Of a DNA stretch of 64,000 bases, positions 35,077 to 44,317 are shown one piece after another. The translations under genes were made by a program, and so were the position numbers. The number at the start of each line of letters is the position of its first letter. Within the stretch, counting starts at the first letter, position 1. Origin of the DNA: Streptomyces sp. SAJ15. GTDB taxonomy: Bacteria > Actinomycetota > Actinomycetes > Streptomycetales > Streptomycetaceae. Location of the stretch: NCBI RefSeq assembly GCF_007595705.1, contig NZ_NISY01000013.1, forward strand, positions 186,001 to 250,000, given 5' to 3'. The notes beneath the pieces are model-generated. The model saw only the letters and a program-made list of their open reading frames with translations. It made no database searches and was not told the origin of the DNA.

Positions 35077-35249
35077 GTCCAGGGCCATGGGCGGGAGCTC
35101 GCCGGCCCGGCACTCTGGATGCGTGGGAAACACGACCGTCACGCACACCCGGGGGGCACGGATGGACACACACGTCGCGGACCGCCGAGCACCTCACCCT
35201 CGGCGGCCTGGAGCAGTAGCGGCGGAAGCCACGCCAGGACGCGGGGCAG

Positions 35250-35322
35250 GTGCCTCGTGGCGCACGTGCCTCGGACGCACGTCCCTCGTGACGCACATGT
35301 CTCGTGACGCACGTGCCTGGTG
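35250..35322. repeat. 16-nt tandem repeat
   Basis: Four imperfect copies of TGYCTCGTGACGCACR and a partial fifth. The rest of the spacer (35077-35249 and 35323-35377) shows no gene or clear signal. Confidence 0.6.
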
Positions 35323-35377
35323 GCCCCATCGCCGGTCACGCCGCGCCCGACGATGGGAGCCCATGCCGCCGGTCGGC

Positions 35378-36682
35378 TCAGATGGTGACGCCGTGGGCGC
35401 GCAGATAGCCCAGCGGGTTGATATCGGAGCCGTAGTCGGGACCGGTGCGCACCTCGAAGTGCAGATGGGGGCCGGTTGCGTTGCCCGTCGAACCCGACCG
35501 GCCGATCTGCTGACCGGCGTTGACCGGCTTCCCGGCCCGCACCGACAGCTGAGAGAGGTGTGCGTACTGGCTGTACTTGCCGTCGGGATGGCGGATCACC
35601 ACCTGGTAGCCGTAGGCGTCAGCCCAGCCGGCCGAGACGACCTCGCCGGCGGCGATGGCCTTCACCGACGTGCCGATCGGCACCGGGAAGTCGACGCCCG
35701 TGTGGTAGCCGCTCGCCCAGCCGGAGCCCGGGACCCGATAGGCGGTGCCCGGGCCGATGCCGCCGACCGGGGCCGTGAAGCCGGACTTCGCGGACCGGGA
35801 CTCGCGGGACCGCTGCTGGCCCCGTTCGGCCCGGTCCCCGGCCTGCTTCCCGGCCTGCTTCCCGGCCTTGTCCTCCTTCCCGCGCTTCCCGCTCTGGGAG
35901 CCCCCGCCGCCCGGGGACTTCTTCGCCGGGGCGCCCTCCTTGAGGGAGAGCCGCTGGCCGGGGAGGATCAGGTCGGGGTCGTCGCCGACGACCTCGCGGT
36001 TGACGGTGTAGAGCGTCTGCCAGCCGCCGTCGAGATCGTGCGCCTCGGCGATCCCGGACAGCGAGTCGCCGCCGACGACCACATACGCCCCGGCCTTGCC
36101 GCCGGAGCGCCCCGGCAGGCTGGTCGGCTCGCTCTTCGGCGTCGCCCCGGGCTTCTTCTGGGACGTACGGGCCGTGGCGGAGGTCTTCTCGGCGGACGGC
36201 TTCGCGCCCGACGCCGCCTTGGGCTTCGCGCCCGACGCCGCCTTGGGCTTCGCGCTGGACGCCGCCTCGGGCTTGGCCTCCGGTGTGCGCCGTGGAGCCG
36301 CGCCGTCCCGGGTCAGCCCGGCCCGCTGGGAGCAGACCGGCCAGGCCCCCGGACCCTGGCCGTCCAGGACCCGCTCGGCCACCGCGATCTGCTGGTCCTT
36401 GCTGGCCAGGTCGGCACGGGCGGCGTAGGCCGTGCCGCCGTACGCCTCCCAGGTGGACTGGGTGAACTGCAGCCCGCCGTAGAAGCCGTTGCCCGTGTTG
36501 ATATGCCAGTTGTTGGTGGACTCGCAGGCGGCGACCTTGTTCCAGGTGTCGACGGAGGCGGCGTGCGCGCCGGTCGCGCCGACCAGCGGGATGGCCAACC
36601 CGGCGCCGCTCGCGGTGACGCTCAATGACGCCCGGGAGACTCGATTGGGACGGTACCGGCGGTGACGTCCGCGTGCAGGCAT
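35378..36682 (-). CDS. secreted cell-wall hydrolase: Rpf-like, LysM and M23 peptidase domains
   Basis: A 434-residue exported protein. After an Arg-rich start and signal segment ending near GAHA, a transglycosylase/Rpf-like domain covers about 45-115 (AACESTNNWHINTGNGFYGG; QSTWEAYGG, with the catalytic Glu in ACES). A Lys/Ala/Pro linker with 24-nt repeats, a LysM domain (about 200-245) and an M23 metallopeptidase domain (about 305-430) follow; the zinc motifs HTGVD and HLHFE are intact. It would cut both glycan and peptide parts of peptidoglycan. The ATG at 36682 has GAGAGG 9 nt upstream; ATG 36691 is possible. A role in spore germination or growth is inferred from related Rpf proteins. Confidence 0.88.
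   Translation of the reverse strand: MPARGRHRRYRPNRVSRASLSVTASGAGLAIPLVGATGAHAASVDTWNKVAACESTNNWHINTGNGFYGGLQFTQSTWEAYGGTAYAARADLASKDQQIAVAERVLDGQGPGAWPVCSQRAGLTRDGAAPRRTPEAKPEAASSAKPKAASGAKPKAASGAKPSAEKTSATARTSQKKPGATPKSEPTSLPGRSGGKAGAYVVVGGDSLSGIAEAHDLDGGWQTLYTVNREVVGDDPDLILPGQRLSLKEGAPAKKSPGGGGSQSGKRGKEDKAGKQAGKQAGDRAERGQQRSRESRSAKSGFTAPVGGIGPGTAYRVPGSGWASGYHTGVDFPVPIGTSVKAIAAGEVVSAGWADAYGYQVVIRHPDGKYSQYAHLSQLSVRAGKPVNAGQQIGRSGSTGNATGPHLHFEVRTGPDYGSDINPLGYLRAHGVTI
36198..36270 (-). repeat. 24-nt tandem repeat in the linker
   Basis: Three copies of a 24-nt unit encoding KAASGAKP-like repeats in the linker between the Rpf-like and LysM domains. Confidence 0.7.
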
Positions 36683-36835
36683 GAACCGCATCCTCTCGAC
36701 CGGGGGCAGGGGTGCGTGAGCGTCCCCATGTGATGCCCTCAAACTCGCCAACCGCGCCGGAGGCACAGCGTAGGGCGGCCGATTTGAGCCCTACAACCCC
36801 TACAGGGGGACTCAGGGAGGTGATGCGGCGCAGGA

Positions 36836-36869
36836 CGGGAGCGCATCGGCATATGCTGCGACGCTCCCG
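36836..36869 (-). terminator. possible terminator hairpin after the mannosidase gene
   Basis: CGGGAGCG (36836-36843) pairs perfectly with CGCTCCCG (36862-36869); the loop holds an inner GGCATATGCT palindrome. It is about 90 nt after the mannosidase stop and about 150 nt before the hydrolase start, so it could also be an operator for the latter. Confidence 0.45.
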
Positions 36870-36957
36870 CCCTCATGTGACCCGCGTCATACCGGCGTTC
36901 GCGCCCGCGGAACCGCCGTCCGGCCCATCTCCGTTACCGCGAAGGGAAGTTGAGTTG

Positions 36958-39900
36958 TCACCTGGTCAGGCGCAGGGTGACGATCTGGTGCGGCCGCAGC
37001 TCGAGCCGGACGGACTCCGCGTCGTGCTCGGCCGGGCCGGTGGGGCGCTCCAGCAGATCGCAGACCGAGGCCGAGGCGATGGGGAAGCCGGCGGACAGTC
37101 GGGTGCGGACGCGTCCGCCGCGCGACTCGTACAGCCGCACCACCACATCGCCGCTGCCGTCGTCCGCGAGCTTGACCGCGCTGAGCACCACCGCGTCATC
37201 GCCCACCGCCACCAACGGCTCCACCACGGCGTCGCCCGGCACCCGCCGCTCCGGCAGGTTGATGCGGTAGCCCTCGCGCACCGCGTCGCCGACGGTCGCC
37301 CCCGGGGCCAGCGCATAGCGGAAGCGGTGCGCGCCCTGGTCGGTGCGCGGGTCGGGGAAGCGCGGCGCGCGCAGCAGCGACAGCCGCACCGTCGTGGTGG
37401 TGCCGGTGTCGGCCTCGCGGACCGTGCGGGTCACGTCGTAGCCGTAGGTGGAGTCGTTGACCAGCGCCACGCCCCAGCCGGGCTCCTCCAGGTGGACGAA
37501 GCGGTGCGCGCACGCCTCGAACTTCGCCGCGTCCCAACTGGTGTTGGTGTGTGTGGGTCGGTACAGGTGGCCGAACTGGGTCTCGGCCGCCACGCGGTCG
37601 GCGTGCAGATCCAGCGGGAAGGCGGCCTTCAGGAACTTCTCCGTCTCGTGCCAGTCCACCTCGGTGTCGATGTCCACCCGCCGCTCGCCAGCCGGCAGCG
37701 CGATCCGCTGCTCGACCCGCGAGGAGCCGAAGGAGCGCACCAGGCGCACCACGCCGTCCTCCAGCAGCTCCAGCGACTCGAGATCCGTCAGATCGGTGAC
37801 GGTGTTGCGGTAGAAGTGGTCGACGTCCCAGGCGTCCCACATGTTCGGGAAGTCGGGGTGCAGCTGGAGCAGGTTGCCGGCCGCGCCCGGCGCGAGGGTC
37901 TCCCGGTCCGCCGCCACGTCGTACACCGACACGATCAGCCCGTGCGCGTCGATCTCCACCCGCAGCAGCCCGTTCTCCAGCACGAAGCCGAGCCCCTCGC
38001 GGGGCGCGGCCGACACCGCGGCCGCCCGGGTGCCCGGCTCCACCGGGGCCGCGCCGCCGCCCGGCACGCCGCCGCGCGCGTGCGGGGCCGCGTTGAAGAC
38101 GACCGTCGTGCCCGCCTCGGCGTCACCGGCCAGCGCGGCCTGCGCCGCCCCGATGATCCCCGTCAGCTCCTCGGCGACCGCCGCGTACCGCTCCTCCGCC
38201 TCGCGGTGCACCCAGGCGATCGAGGAGCCCGGCAGGATGTCGTGGAACTGGAGCAGCAGCACCGTCTTCCACAGTCGGTCCAGCTCCTCGTGGGGATAGC
38301 GGAACCCGGCCCGCACCGCCGCCGTCGCCGCCCACAGCTCGGCCTCCCGCAGCAGGTGCTCGCTGCGCCGGTTGCCCTGCTTGGTCTTCGCCTGGCTGGT
38401 GAGCGTCGCCCGGTGCAGCTCCAGATACAGCTCGCCCACCCACACCGGGGCGTGCGGATACTCCGCGTGCGCCTTCTCGAAGAACGCCGACGGCTTCTCG
38501 AAGGTCACCCGCGCCGAACCCTCCAGGTCCGCCAGCCGCCGGGCGCGCGCCAGCATCTCCCGGGTGGTGCCGCCCCCGCCGTCGCCCCAGCCGGTGGGCG
38601 CCAGCGAGCGCGTCGCCGCGCCCTTCTCCTGGAAGTTGCGCACCGCGTGCGCCACCTCCTTGCCGGACAGCTGGGCGTTGTAGGTGTCGATCGGCGGGAA
38701 GTGGGTGAAGACGCGGGTGCCGTCGAGGCCCTCCCACCAGAAGGTGTGGTGGGGGAACTTGTTGGTCTGGCTCCAGGAGATCTTCTGGGTCAGGAACCAC
38801 TTGGCGCCTGCCTGCCTCACCAGCTGCGGCAGCGCGGCCGAGTAGCCGAAGGTGTCCGGCAGCCACACCTCCTCCGTCTCGATCCCGAACTCCTCCAGGA
38901 AGAACCGCTTGCCGTGCACGAACTGCCGGGCCAGCGCCTCCGAGCCCGGCATGTTGGTGTCCGACTCCACCCACATGCCGCCCACGGGCACGAACCGGCC
39001 GTCCGCGACCGCCTTCTTCACCCGTGCGTACACCTCCGGCCGGTGCTCCTTGATCCAGGCGAACTGCTGCGCCTGCGACATGGCGTAGACGAACTCCGGC
39101 TCGTCCTCCAGCAGCGCCGTCATGTTGGAGGTGGTGCGCGCCACCTTGCGCACCGTCTCCCGCAGCGGCCACAGCCACGCCGAGTCGATGTGCGCGTGCC
39201 CGACCGCGCTGATCCGGTGGGCGGACGCGTGCGCGGGCGGGGCGAGGACGCCCGCGAGCCGCCCGCGGGCGCTCCCCGCCGTACCGCACACGTCCTGGAG
39301 GTCGACCGCGTCCAGTGCCCGCTCGACGGCGCGCAGGATCTCCCAGCGGCGCGGGGAGTCATCCGGCAGCTCCGCCATCAGCTCGCCCAGCACCTCCAGG
39401 TCCTGCACCAGCTCCCAGACCGTCTGGTCGAAGACCGCCAGGTCCATCCGGGCCAGCCGGTACCGCGGGGCGCTGCCCGCGGTCTCCCGGTCGCCCAGCT
39501 CGGTGGGGAGGAACGGGTGGTAGTCCAGGATCACCGGATTGGACGCCGCCTCGATGTGCAGCTCCACCGCCTCGCCGCCGACCGCCGGCACCGCCACCCG
39601 CACCCACTGGTTGCGCGGGTTGAGCCCCTTCACCGGCGAGCCGTCCGGCCGGTAGACCAGCCCCTCGCACTGGAAGCCCGGCATGTTCTCGTCGAACCCC
39701 AGGTCCAGCAGCGCCTCCACGGTGCGCCCGGCCCACGCCTGTGGCACGGTGCCGGTGACCGTGAACCAACTGGTGCCCCACGGCGGCCCCCACTGCGCGC
39801 CGACCTCGATCGGCGTGCGCGGGGCCGCCAGGCCCTCGGCGACGGGCACCGGCTCCCCGGGCGCGTCCCAGACCCCGACCGTCAGCGGCACGGACTCCGG

Positions 39901-39975
39901 GTACACGGCCGGGCGGATCCGCTCCTCCAGGACGCGCTTGAGGCGGGCTTCGGTGACGGCACGGTCGCTGTGCAT
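36958..39975 (-). CDS. GH38 alpha-mannosidase
   Basis: A 1005-residue glycoside hydrolase of family 38, which removes alpha-linked mannose. The zinc-binding and catalytic block GHAHIDSAWLWPLRET is at about 259-274 and the nucleophile Asp near 374 in WLPDTFGYSAALPQ. The N-terminal domain and the C-terminal beta-rich region (GVALVNDSTYGYDV) are complete. No signal peptide is seen, so it should be cytoplasmic. It is the last gene of a minus-strand run that begins with a sugar ABC transporter and includes GH5-like and GH85 enzymes, which points to trimming of imported high-mannose N-glycans. Confidence 0.93.
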   Translation of the reverse strand: MHSDRAVTEARLKRVLEERIRPAVYPESVPLTVGVWDAPGEPVPVAEGLAAPRTPIEVGAQWGPPWGTSWFTVTGTVPQAWAGRTVEALLDLGFDENMPGFQCEGLVYRPDGSPVKGLNPRNQWVRVAVPAVGGEAVELHIEAASNPVILDYHPFLPTELGDRETAGSAPRYRLARMDLAVFDQTVWELVQDLEVLGELMAELPDDSPRRWEILRAVERALDAVDLQDVCGTAGSARGRLAGVLAPPAHASAHRISAVGHAHIDSAWLWPLRETVRKVARTTSNMTALLEDEPEFVYAMSQAQQFAWIKEHRPEVYARVKKAVADGRFVPVGGMWVESDTNMPGSEALARQFVHGKRFFLEEFGIETEEVWLPDTFGYSAALPQLVRQAGAKWFLTQKISWSQTNKFPHHTFWWEGLDGTRVFTHFPPIDTYNAQLSGKEVAHAVRNFQEKGAATRSLAPTGWGDGGGGTTREMLARARRLADLEGSARVTFEKPSAFFEKAHAEYPHAPVWVGELYLELHRATLTSQAKTKQGNRRSEHLLREAELWAATAAVRAGFRYPHEELDRLWKTVLLLQFHDILPGSSIAWVHREAEERYAAVAEELTGIIGAAQAALAGDAEAGTTVVFNAAPHARGGVPGGGAAPVEPGTRAAAVSAAPREGLGFVLENGLLRVEIDAHGLIVSVYDVAADRETLAPGAAGNLLQLHPDFPNMWDAWDVDHFYRNTVTDLTDLESLELLEDGVVRLVRSFGSSRVEQRIALPAGERRVDIDTEVDWHETEKFLKAAFPLDLHADRVAAETQFGHLYRPTHTNTSWDAAKFEACAHRFVHLEEPGWGVALVNDSTYGYDVTRTVREADTGTTTTVRLSLLRAPRFPDPRTDQGAHRFRYALAPGATVGDAVREGYRINLPERRVPGDAVVEPLVAVGDDAVVLSAVKLADDGSGDVVVRLYESRGGRVRTRLSAGFPIASASVCDLLERPTGPAEHDAESVRLELRPHQIVTLRLTR

Positions 39976-40030
39976 GAGGTGGGGCGCTCCTTACGGCTCG
40001 GTGATCAGGGGGTGGCCACCGCGGTGACGG

Positions 40031-42133
40031 TCACCAGTCGTACGAGACGGCGGACGGGGCGGAGCAGGCGAACAGCTCGTCGACGGCCCGCACCTCGATG
40101 CGGGTCGCCGCCTCGCCGTCCACCCGGCGCAACGCGGGGACGTAGAACGCGGTGCCGCAGGTCCCACCGAGGAACCGGCGACCGCCCCCGGGCAGCACCT
40201 GATGCAGTTCGTAGTGGCGGACGGCGCCGGACGACCGGTCCCAGACCAGCCGGAGCGCCGCCGTTCCGTCGGAGTTCTGCTGCCCCGCCGCCACCTTCGG
40301 CACACCCGGCCGCGCGGGGGCGGCCGGTGCGGCGTTCCGCACCGCCAGGCCCCCCAGCCGCCAGCGCACCGGGCCACCGTCGGGCGCGGTGAGGCGCACG
40401 CCCAGGGCATGCAGGGTCCCCGCGCGCCGACCGGCGAGCCGCTTGCCGGGGCGCAGCGTGACGGTGGTCCAGCCCCCGCCGCCGGCCGGCGGCGTGCCCG
40501 CCGGGAGGTACGTGAAGCGGTACGGCCGGCCGGGCGCCCCCGGCTCCTCCAGGGCGACCGCCAGCTCCACCCGGACCGCGGCCGAACCGGAGTCCACGCG
40601 GTGCGCCAGCTCCACCACCGTCTCCGCCGCCAGCGGCAGCCGCACGGAGTACAGCTCCACCGTCGCGGGGGCGTCCAGCGCGCCGGAGACCAGCAGGCTG
40701 GAGCCGCCCCGCCAGGCGTCGGCGAAGTCGAAGCCGACGGCCGGCCGGGCCCCGGAGGTGCGCACCACCCAGCGCCGCCCCGGCAGCCGGTCCTGGAGCC
40801 CCAGGTGGCTCCACTCGGCCGTGGAGAGCGCCTCGCCCGCCTCGTACCACCCCAGCCCGTGGCCGGTGTTGAAGCTGGTGGCGAACGGCAGCGCGGCGAC
40901 GGTCGAGCGGTCGGCGACCGACAGCGCGGGCGCCCGCCAGGAGCCGGTGCCGCCGGCGGGCGCGGACGGGTCCAGCGAGGGACCGGTCCAGAAGCGGTCG
41001 TCGCGGGCGTGGAAGGCGGCCGGTGTGCGCCGGCCCGCCGGCTGGCTGGTCCAGGTCCACTCCGGCCGGTAGAAGCCGTACGACACCACATGGGACCCGC
41101 TCGCGGGGACGATCGCGTCCCAGTCCACCGGGGTGTCCCAGCCGCGCGACTCCACGTCGACGCCCGCCCACAGCTCGTACCGGTCGCGGCCCAGGCTCCG
41201 CGCCAGCCGGCCGGACGCGGCCAGCCCCGAGCGCGTCCAGTCGAAGTTCACGAACATCGAGTCGCTGGCCCGGAAGAAGGAGTCGTTGCGCGAGTTGAGC
41301 GCGTTCTGCCAGCTCACCGCCCCGGACTCGACCATGGAGTCGTACCAGGTCACCCGCAGCCCGTCGGCCCGCTCCCGCAGGTGGAGCAGGAAGTCGCGCA
41401 TGTCGGTGGCGAGTCGGGTGTCGCCGCCGCCGGTCTCGGCGTTGACGAACCAGCCGTCGAAGCCGTACGCCCGCGCCACCTGGAGCAGCTTGTCCGCGAC
41501 CGGGAAGCCGCCGTCCGGACCGCGCCGCACCAGGTCCCGGGTCCACTGGAGCTGTCCGCCGTACGCCGCCGGTGGCAGGAATATGTTCCCGAGGACGGGC
41601 ACGCCGTTGCGGTGCGCGGCGTCCACGACCGGCGCGTTGGGGGCCAGGATCAGCCCCTCGCCCGAGGAGCCGCCCCAGAAGACCAGCTCGTCGATGTAGG
41701 CCCAGTGGGTGAGGGCGTAAGTGTCGGCCTTCGTCGCGCCCTGCGAGGGGTTGAGCGAGGTGGGCGCGAAGGCCGCCAGCGCGCTGACCCGGGCCTGCCC
41801 GGCGCGGGCCGTCGGGTTCGGCGGCACCGGAGTGAAGCGCCGTGCCAGCGGCACGGTGGCGGTGTTGTACGGCAGGTCCGCGTCGTCCTCCGGCGTCCAC
41901 CTCGCCAGGCTGCGCCACACCACCCCGGCGCCGGGGCTGCCGGCCGGAAGGCTGTCGGGGAACCAGTACGCGGCGTACGGCTGGAGGTCGGCCGCGGCGC
42001 CGGATCCCGCCGGGCCGGCGGCGGGGGCCGCGGCGGCCGCGCCGGCCGGGAGCGCGGCGGCGGCCGCCGTGCCGGCTCCGGCCAGCAGCAGATCGCGGCG
42101 GGTGGGGCGGGGTCGTGCGGGTCTGTCGGTCAT
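40031..42133 (-). CDS. GH85 endo-beta-N-acetylglucosaminidase, Tat-exported
   Basis: A 700-residue secreted enzyme that cuts the GlcNAc-GlcNAc core of N-glycans. A twin-arginine signal (TRRDLLLAGAGTAAAAAL) opens the protein. The GH85 barrel follows with PYAAYWFPDSLPAGS, YIDELVFWGGSSGEG, and the catalytic GFDGWFVNAET, where the Asn-x-Glu pair acts in substrate-assisted catalysis. The C-terminal 350 residues are beta-sandwich-like and include a fibronectin-like end (RLVWDRSSGAVRHYELHQV). It starts 25 nt after the GH5-like gene stop and fits as the extracellular enzyme of the glycan locus. Confidence 0.92.
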   Translation of the reverse strand: MTDRPARPRPTRRDLLLAGAGTAAAAALPAGAAAAAPAAGPAGSGAAADLQPYAAYWFPDSLPAGSPGAGVVWRSLARWTPEDDADLPYNTATVPLARRFTPVPPNPTARAGQARVSALAAFAPTSLNPSQGATKADTYALTHWAYIDELVFWGGSSGEGLILAPNAPVVDAAHRNGVPVLGNIFLPPAAYGGQLQWTRDLVRRGPDGGFPVADKLLQVARAYGFDGWFVNAETGGGDTRLATDMRDFLLHLRERADGLRVTWYDSMVESGAVSWQNALNSRNDSFFRASDSMFVNFDWTRSGLAASGRLARSLGRDRYELWAGVDVESRGWDTPVDWDAIVPASGSHVVSYGFYRPEWTWTSQPAGRRTPAAFHARDDRFWTGPSLDPSAPAGGTGSWRAPALSVADRSTVAALPFATSFNTGHGLGWYEAGEALSTAEWSHLGLQDRLPGRRWVVRTSGARPAVGFDFADAWRGGSSLLVSGALDAPATVELYSVRLPLAAETVVELAHRVDSGSAAVRVELAVALEEPGAPGRPYRFTYLPAGTPPAGGGGWTTVTLRPGKRLAGRRAGTLHALGVRLTAPDGGPVRWRLGGLAVRNAAPAAPARPGVPKVAAGQQNSDGTAALRLVWDRSSGAVRHYELHQVLPGGGRRFLGGTCGTAFYVPALRRVDGEAATRIEVRAVDELFACSAPSAVSYDW

Positions 42134-42158
42134 GGTGTGCTCCTTGGGAAGAGGGACA

Positions 42159-43418
42159 TCAGCCGATCCGCTCCGTCGTCAGGACGTCCGTGATGCCGCG
42201 GGCCGCGAGGTGCGCGGCGTCCGCCGCCCGCTCGGCCAGCACCACCGCCGGCCGCAGGCCGTGCGCCGCGGCCCGCATCCACGCCTCGAAGTAGGCGCCG
42301 CCGGGGGCGCACACCGCGCGGTCCGGCCCGGCCGCGCGCTCGCCGCCGTCGAGCTCGGCGGCGACGTCCAGGACCAGCGCCGTGGTGCGCGGCGCCGGCC
42401 CCCTGGACGTGTGCGGCGGCCGGTCCCGGACGAAGGCGGCGAGCGCCTCGGCGGCGGGCTTGCGACGGCGGTCGTTGGTCAGCAGGCCCAGGCCGTACTC
42501 CAGCTCCGGGAAGTCGGCCAGCGCCCGGTCCACGTCGTGTGAGCACCACCAGGTCACGCCCCACAGATCGGGGCAGTCGAGCGCGTGCTCCAGGGTCGCG
42601 AGGGTGAAGGCGGCGGCCCGCTCGGGCGGGATGTGCGGCGCCGGCGCCCCGACCTCCTGGAGCCACACCGGCCGACGCGGATCGTCCGCCCACGCCTTCG
42701 ACAGCTCGATCAGGTAGGCGGCGTGGAGCTCGGTGGCGGCGCCCCGGGGTCCGTGGCGCTGGGCCGTGCCGTTGAAGACCCAGGAGTGCACGGCGGTCGC
42801 CGCGCCGATCCGGGCCGAGTGCGCCGGGGTGAAGGGGTGCCCGTCGTGGTACCAGGCGGCGTCGTACGAGGCGTGCAGGTGCAGCCGGCCCGGCGCGCCC
42901 TTCTCGCAGGCGTCCAGCATCCGCCGCAGCCAGTCGGCGGCCTGCTCCGCGGCGACCCGGTCCGGGTCGGGGTGCGGGGCGGCGGAGAACTGGTTGATCT
43001 CGTTGCCGACGGTCATGCCGATGAAGTTGGGCCGGTCCGCGAGGGCGGCGGCCAGCGTGCGCAGATAGGCCGCCTGGCCGTCGACCACCTCCGGGTCGGT
43101 GAACAGGTTGCGGCGGTGCCAGGTGGTGGTCCAGGACGGCACGAAGTCGAAGCTGGACAGATGGCCCTGGAGCCCGTCGACATTGACGTCCAGGCCCCGC
43201 TCGGCGGCCGCGTCGACCAGTGCCACGAGCTGTTCGACGGCGCGTGGCCGGATCAGGGTGCGATTGGGCTGGAAGAGCGGCCACAGCGGAAAGACCCGGA
43301 TGTGGTCCAGGCCGAGCTCGGCGATGGAGTCCAGGTCCGCGCGCACCTCGTCCAGGTCGAAGTCCAGCCAGTGGTGGAACCAGCCGCGGGTGGGGGTGTA
43401 GTTGACGCCGAAGCGCAA
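42159..43418 (-). CDS. GH5-family glycosidase, probable beta-mannosidase acting on the N-glycan core
   Basis: A 419-residue cytoplasmic glycosidase with a clan A barrel. The acid/base Glu is in the TVGNEINQF motif near residue 140 and the nucleophile Glu in VWLQEVGAP near 255. GVNYTP at the N-terminus and DHIRVFPLWPLFQPN agree with GH5 relatives; the context suggests the GH5_18 type that splits Man-beta-1,4-GlcNAc. The TTG at 43418 is the only start that keeps the first barrel strand; GGGA lies upstream. It sits between the ABC transporter and GH85 genes in one operon. Other beta-glycosidase activity cannot be excluded. Confidence 0.8.
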   Translation of the reverse strand: MRFGVNYTPTRGWFHHWLDFDLDEVRADLDSIAELGLDHIRVFPLWPLFQPNRTLIRPRAVEQLVALVDAAAERGLDVNVDGLQGHLSSFDFVPSWTTTWHRRNLFTDPEVVDGQAAYLRTLAAALADRPNFIGMTVGNEINQFSAAPHPDPDRVAAEQAADWLRRMLDACEKGAPGRLHLHASYDAAWYHDGHPFTPAHSARIGAATAVHSWVFNGTAQRHGPRGAATELHAAYLIELSKAWADDPRRPVWLQEVGAPAPHIPPERAAAFTLATLEHALDCPDLWGVTWWCSHDVDRALADFPELEYGLGLLTNDRRRKPAAEALAAFVRDRPPHTSRGPAPRTTALVLDVAAELDGGERAAGPDRAVCAPGGAYFEAWMRAAAHGLRPAVVLAERAADAAHLAARGITDVLTTERIG

Positions 43419-43489
43419 GGAAGTCAGTCCCTTCAGCCGTGGGGTGTCCGGCCCGGCCCGATCGGGCCACGCCGGGGCGGCGGGGTGGT

Positions 43490-44317
43490 TCAGCCCTTGA
43501 CGGCGCCCTCGTCGACGCCCTTGAAGAAGTACCGCTGGAGGCAGACGAACATCACGACGAGCGGGGCGACCGCGATGATCGTGCCGGCCGCGACCAGCCG
43601 CGGGTTGTTGGCGAAGGTGCCGTGCAGATAGTTCAGCCCGACGGTCAGGGTGAACTTGTCGGAGTCGGAGAGCACGATGAGGGGCCACAGGAAGTCGTCC
43701 CAGGCGCCCATGAAGGCGAAGACGGCGACGACCGCGAGGGTCCCCTTCACGGACGGCAGCGCGACACGGGTGAAGCGCTGCCAGACGTTGGCGCCGTCGA
43801 TCACGGCCGCCTCTTCGAGCTCGTACGGCACGTTGGAGAAGGCGTTCCGCATCAGCATCACATTGAGCGCGCTCACCGCGCCGGGCAGCACCACCGCGAT
43901 GAGGGTGTTGTTGAGCTCCAGCTCCCGCATGGTGGTGAACTGGGCGATGATGATGGACTCCAAGGGGACCAGCAGTGCCATCACGAAGGCCAGCGTGGCG
44001 GCCCCGCGGCCGCAAAAGCGCAGCCGGGCCAGCGCGTAGCCGGCCATGGCCGCGCCGACGCAGTTGGTGACCACGTTGGCCAGCGCGACCTTCAGCGAGT
44101 TCAGCGCGTAGTCCCAGACCGGAATGGTGTCGGCGACCTTGCGGTAGTTGTCGAGGGTCGGCTGCTCGGGGAGGAAGCGCGGCGGCGAGGTGTAGATGTC
44201 CTCCGTGCCGCCCTTCAGCGAGGTGGACAGCTGCCACACGAACGGCCCGACGGTGATCGCCAGGACGAGCAGCAGCAGGACGTAGCGCAGCGCCTTCTCC
44301 CAGCCGGAGGTCCGCAT
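43490..44317 (-). CDS. carbohydrate ABC transporter permease (MalG-like)
   Basis: A 275-residue inner-membrane permease with six predicted transmembrane segments. The EAA loop that docks the ATPase is EEAAVIDGANVWQRFTRVALP near 185-205. The N-terminal segment LLLVLAITVGPFVWQLSTSL and the C-terminal VCLQRYFFKGVDEGAVKG are typical of the MalG/CUT1 group. Its ATG overlaps the stop of the partner permease by one base (TGATG). No ATPase gene is in the operon; a shared MsiK-type ATPase encoded elsewhere would be expected in Streptomyces. Confidence 0.92.
   Translation of the reverse strand: MRTSGWEKALRYVLLLLVLAITVGPFVWQLSTSLKGGTEDIYTSPPRFLPEQPTLDNYRKVADTIPVWDYALNSLKVALANVVTNCVGAAMAGYALARLRFCGRGAATLAFVMALLVPLESIIIAQFTTMRELELNNTLIAVVLPGAVSALNVMLMRNAFSNVPYELEEAAVIDGANVWQRFTRVALPSVKGTLAVVAVFAFMGAWDDFLWPLIVLSDSDKFTLTVGLNYLHGTFANNPRLVAAGTIIAVAPLVVMFVCLQRYFFKGVDEGAVKG

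Noticed and set aside
34900..35322. CRISPR array
   Set aside because: The repeats are short, imperfect and contiguous or irregularly spaced, with no unique spacers and no cas genes.
36683..36957. c-di-AMP (ydaO-type) riboswitch upstream of the Rpf-domain gene
   Set aside because: Such riboswitches precede some Streptomyces rpf genes, so I looked for the conserved blocks. The leader shows only a generic hairpin and GGCGCGGTTGGCGAG-like text that does not fit the consensus. A covariance model search would decide.
36712..40392. 1226-codon open frame on the plus strand
   Set aside because: Antisense to the GH38 mannosidase; Arg/His/Leu/Gln-rich without motifs.
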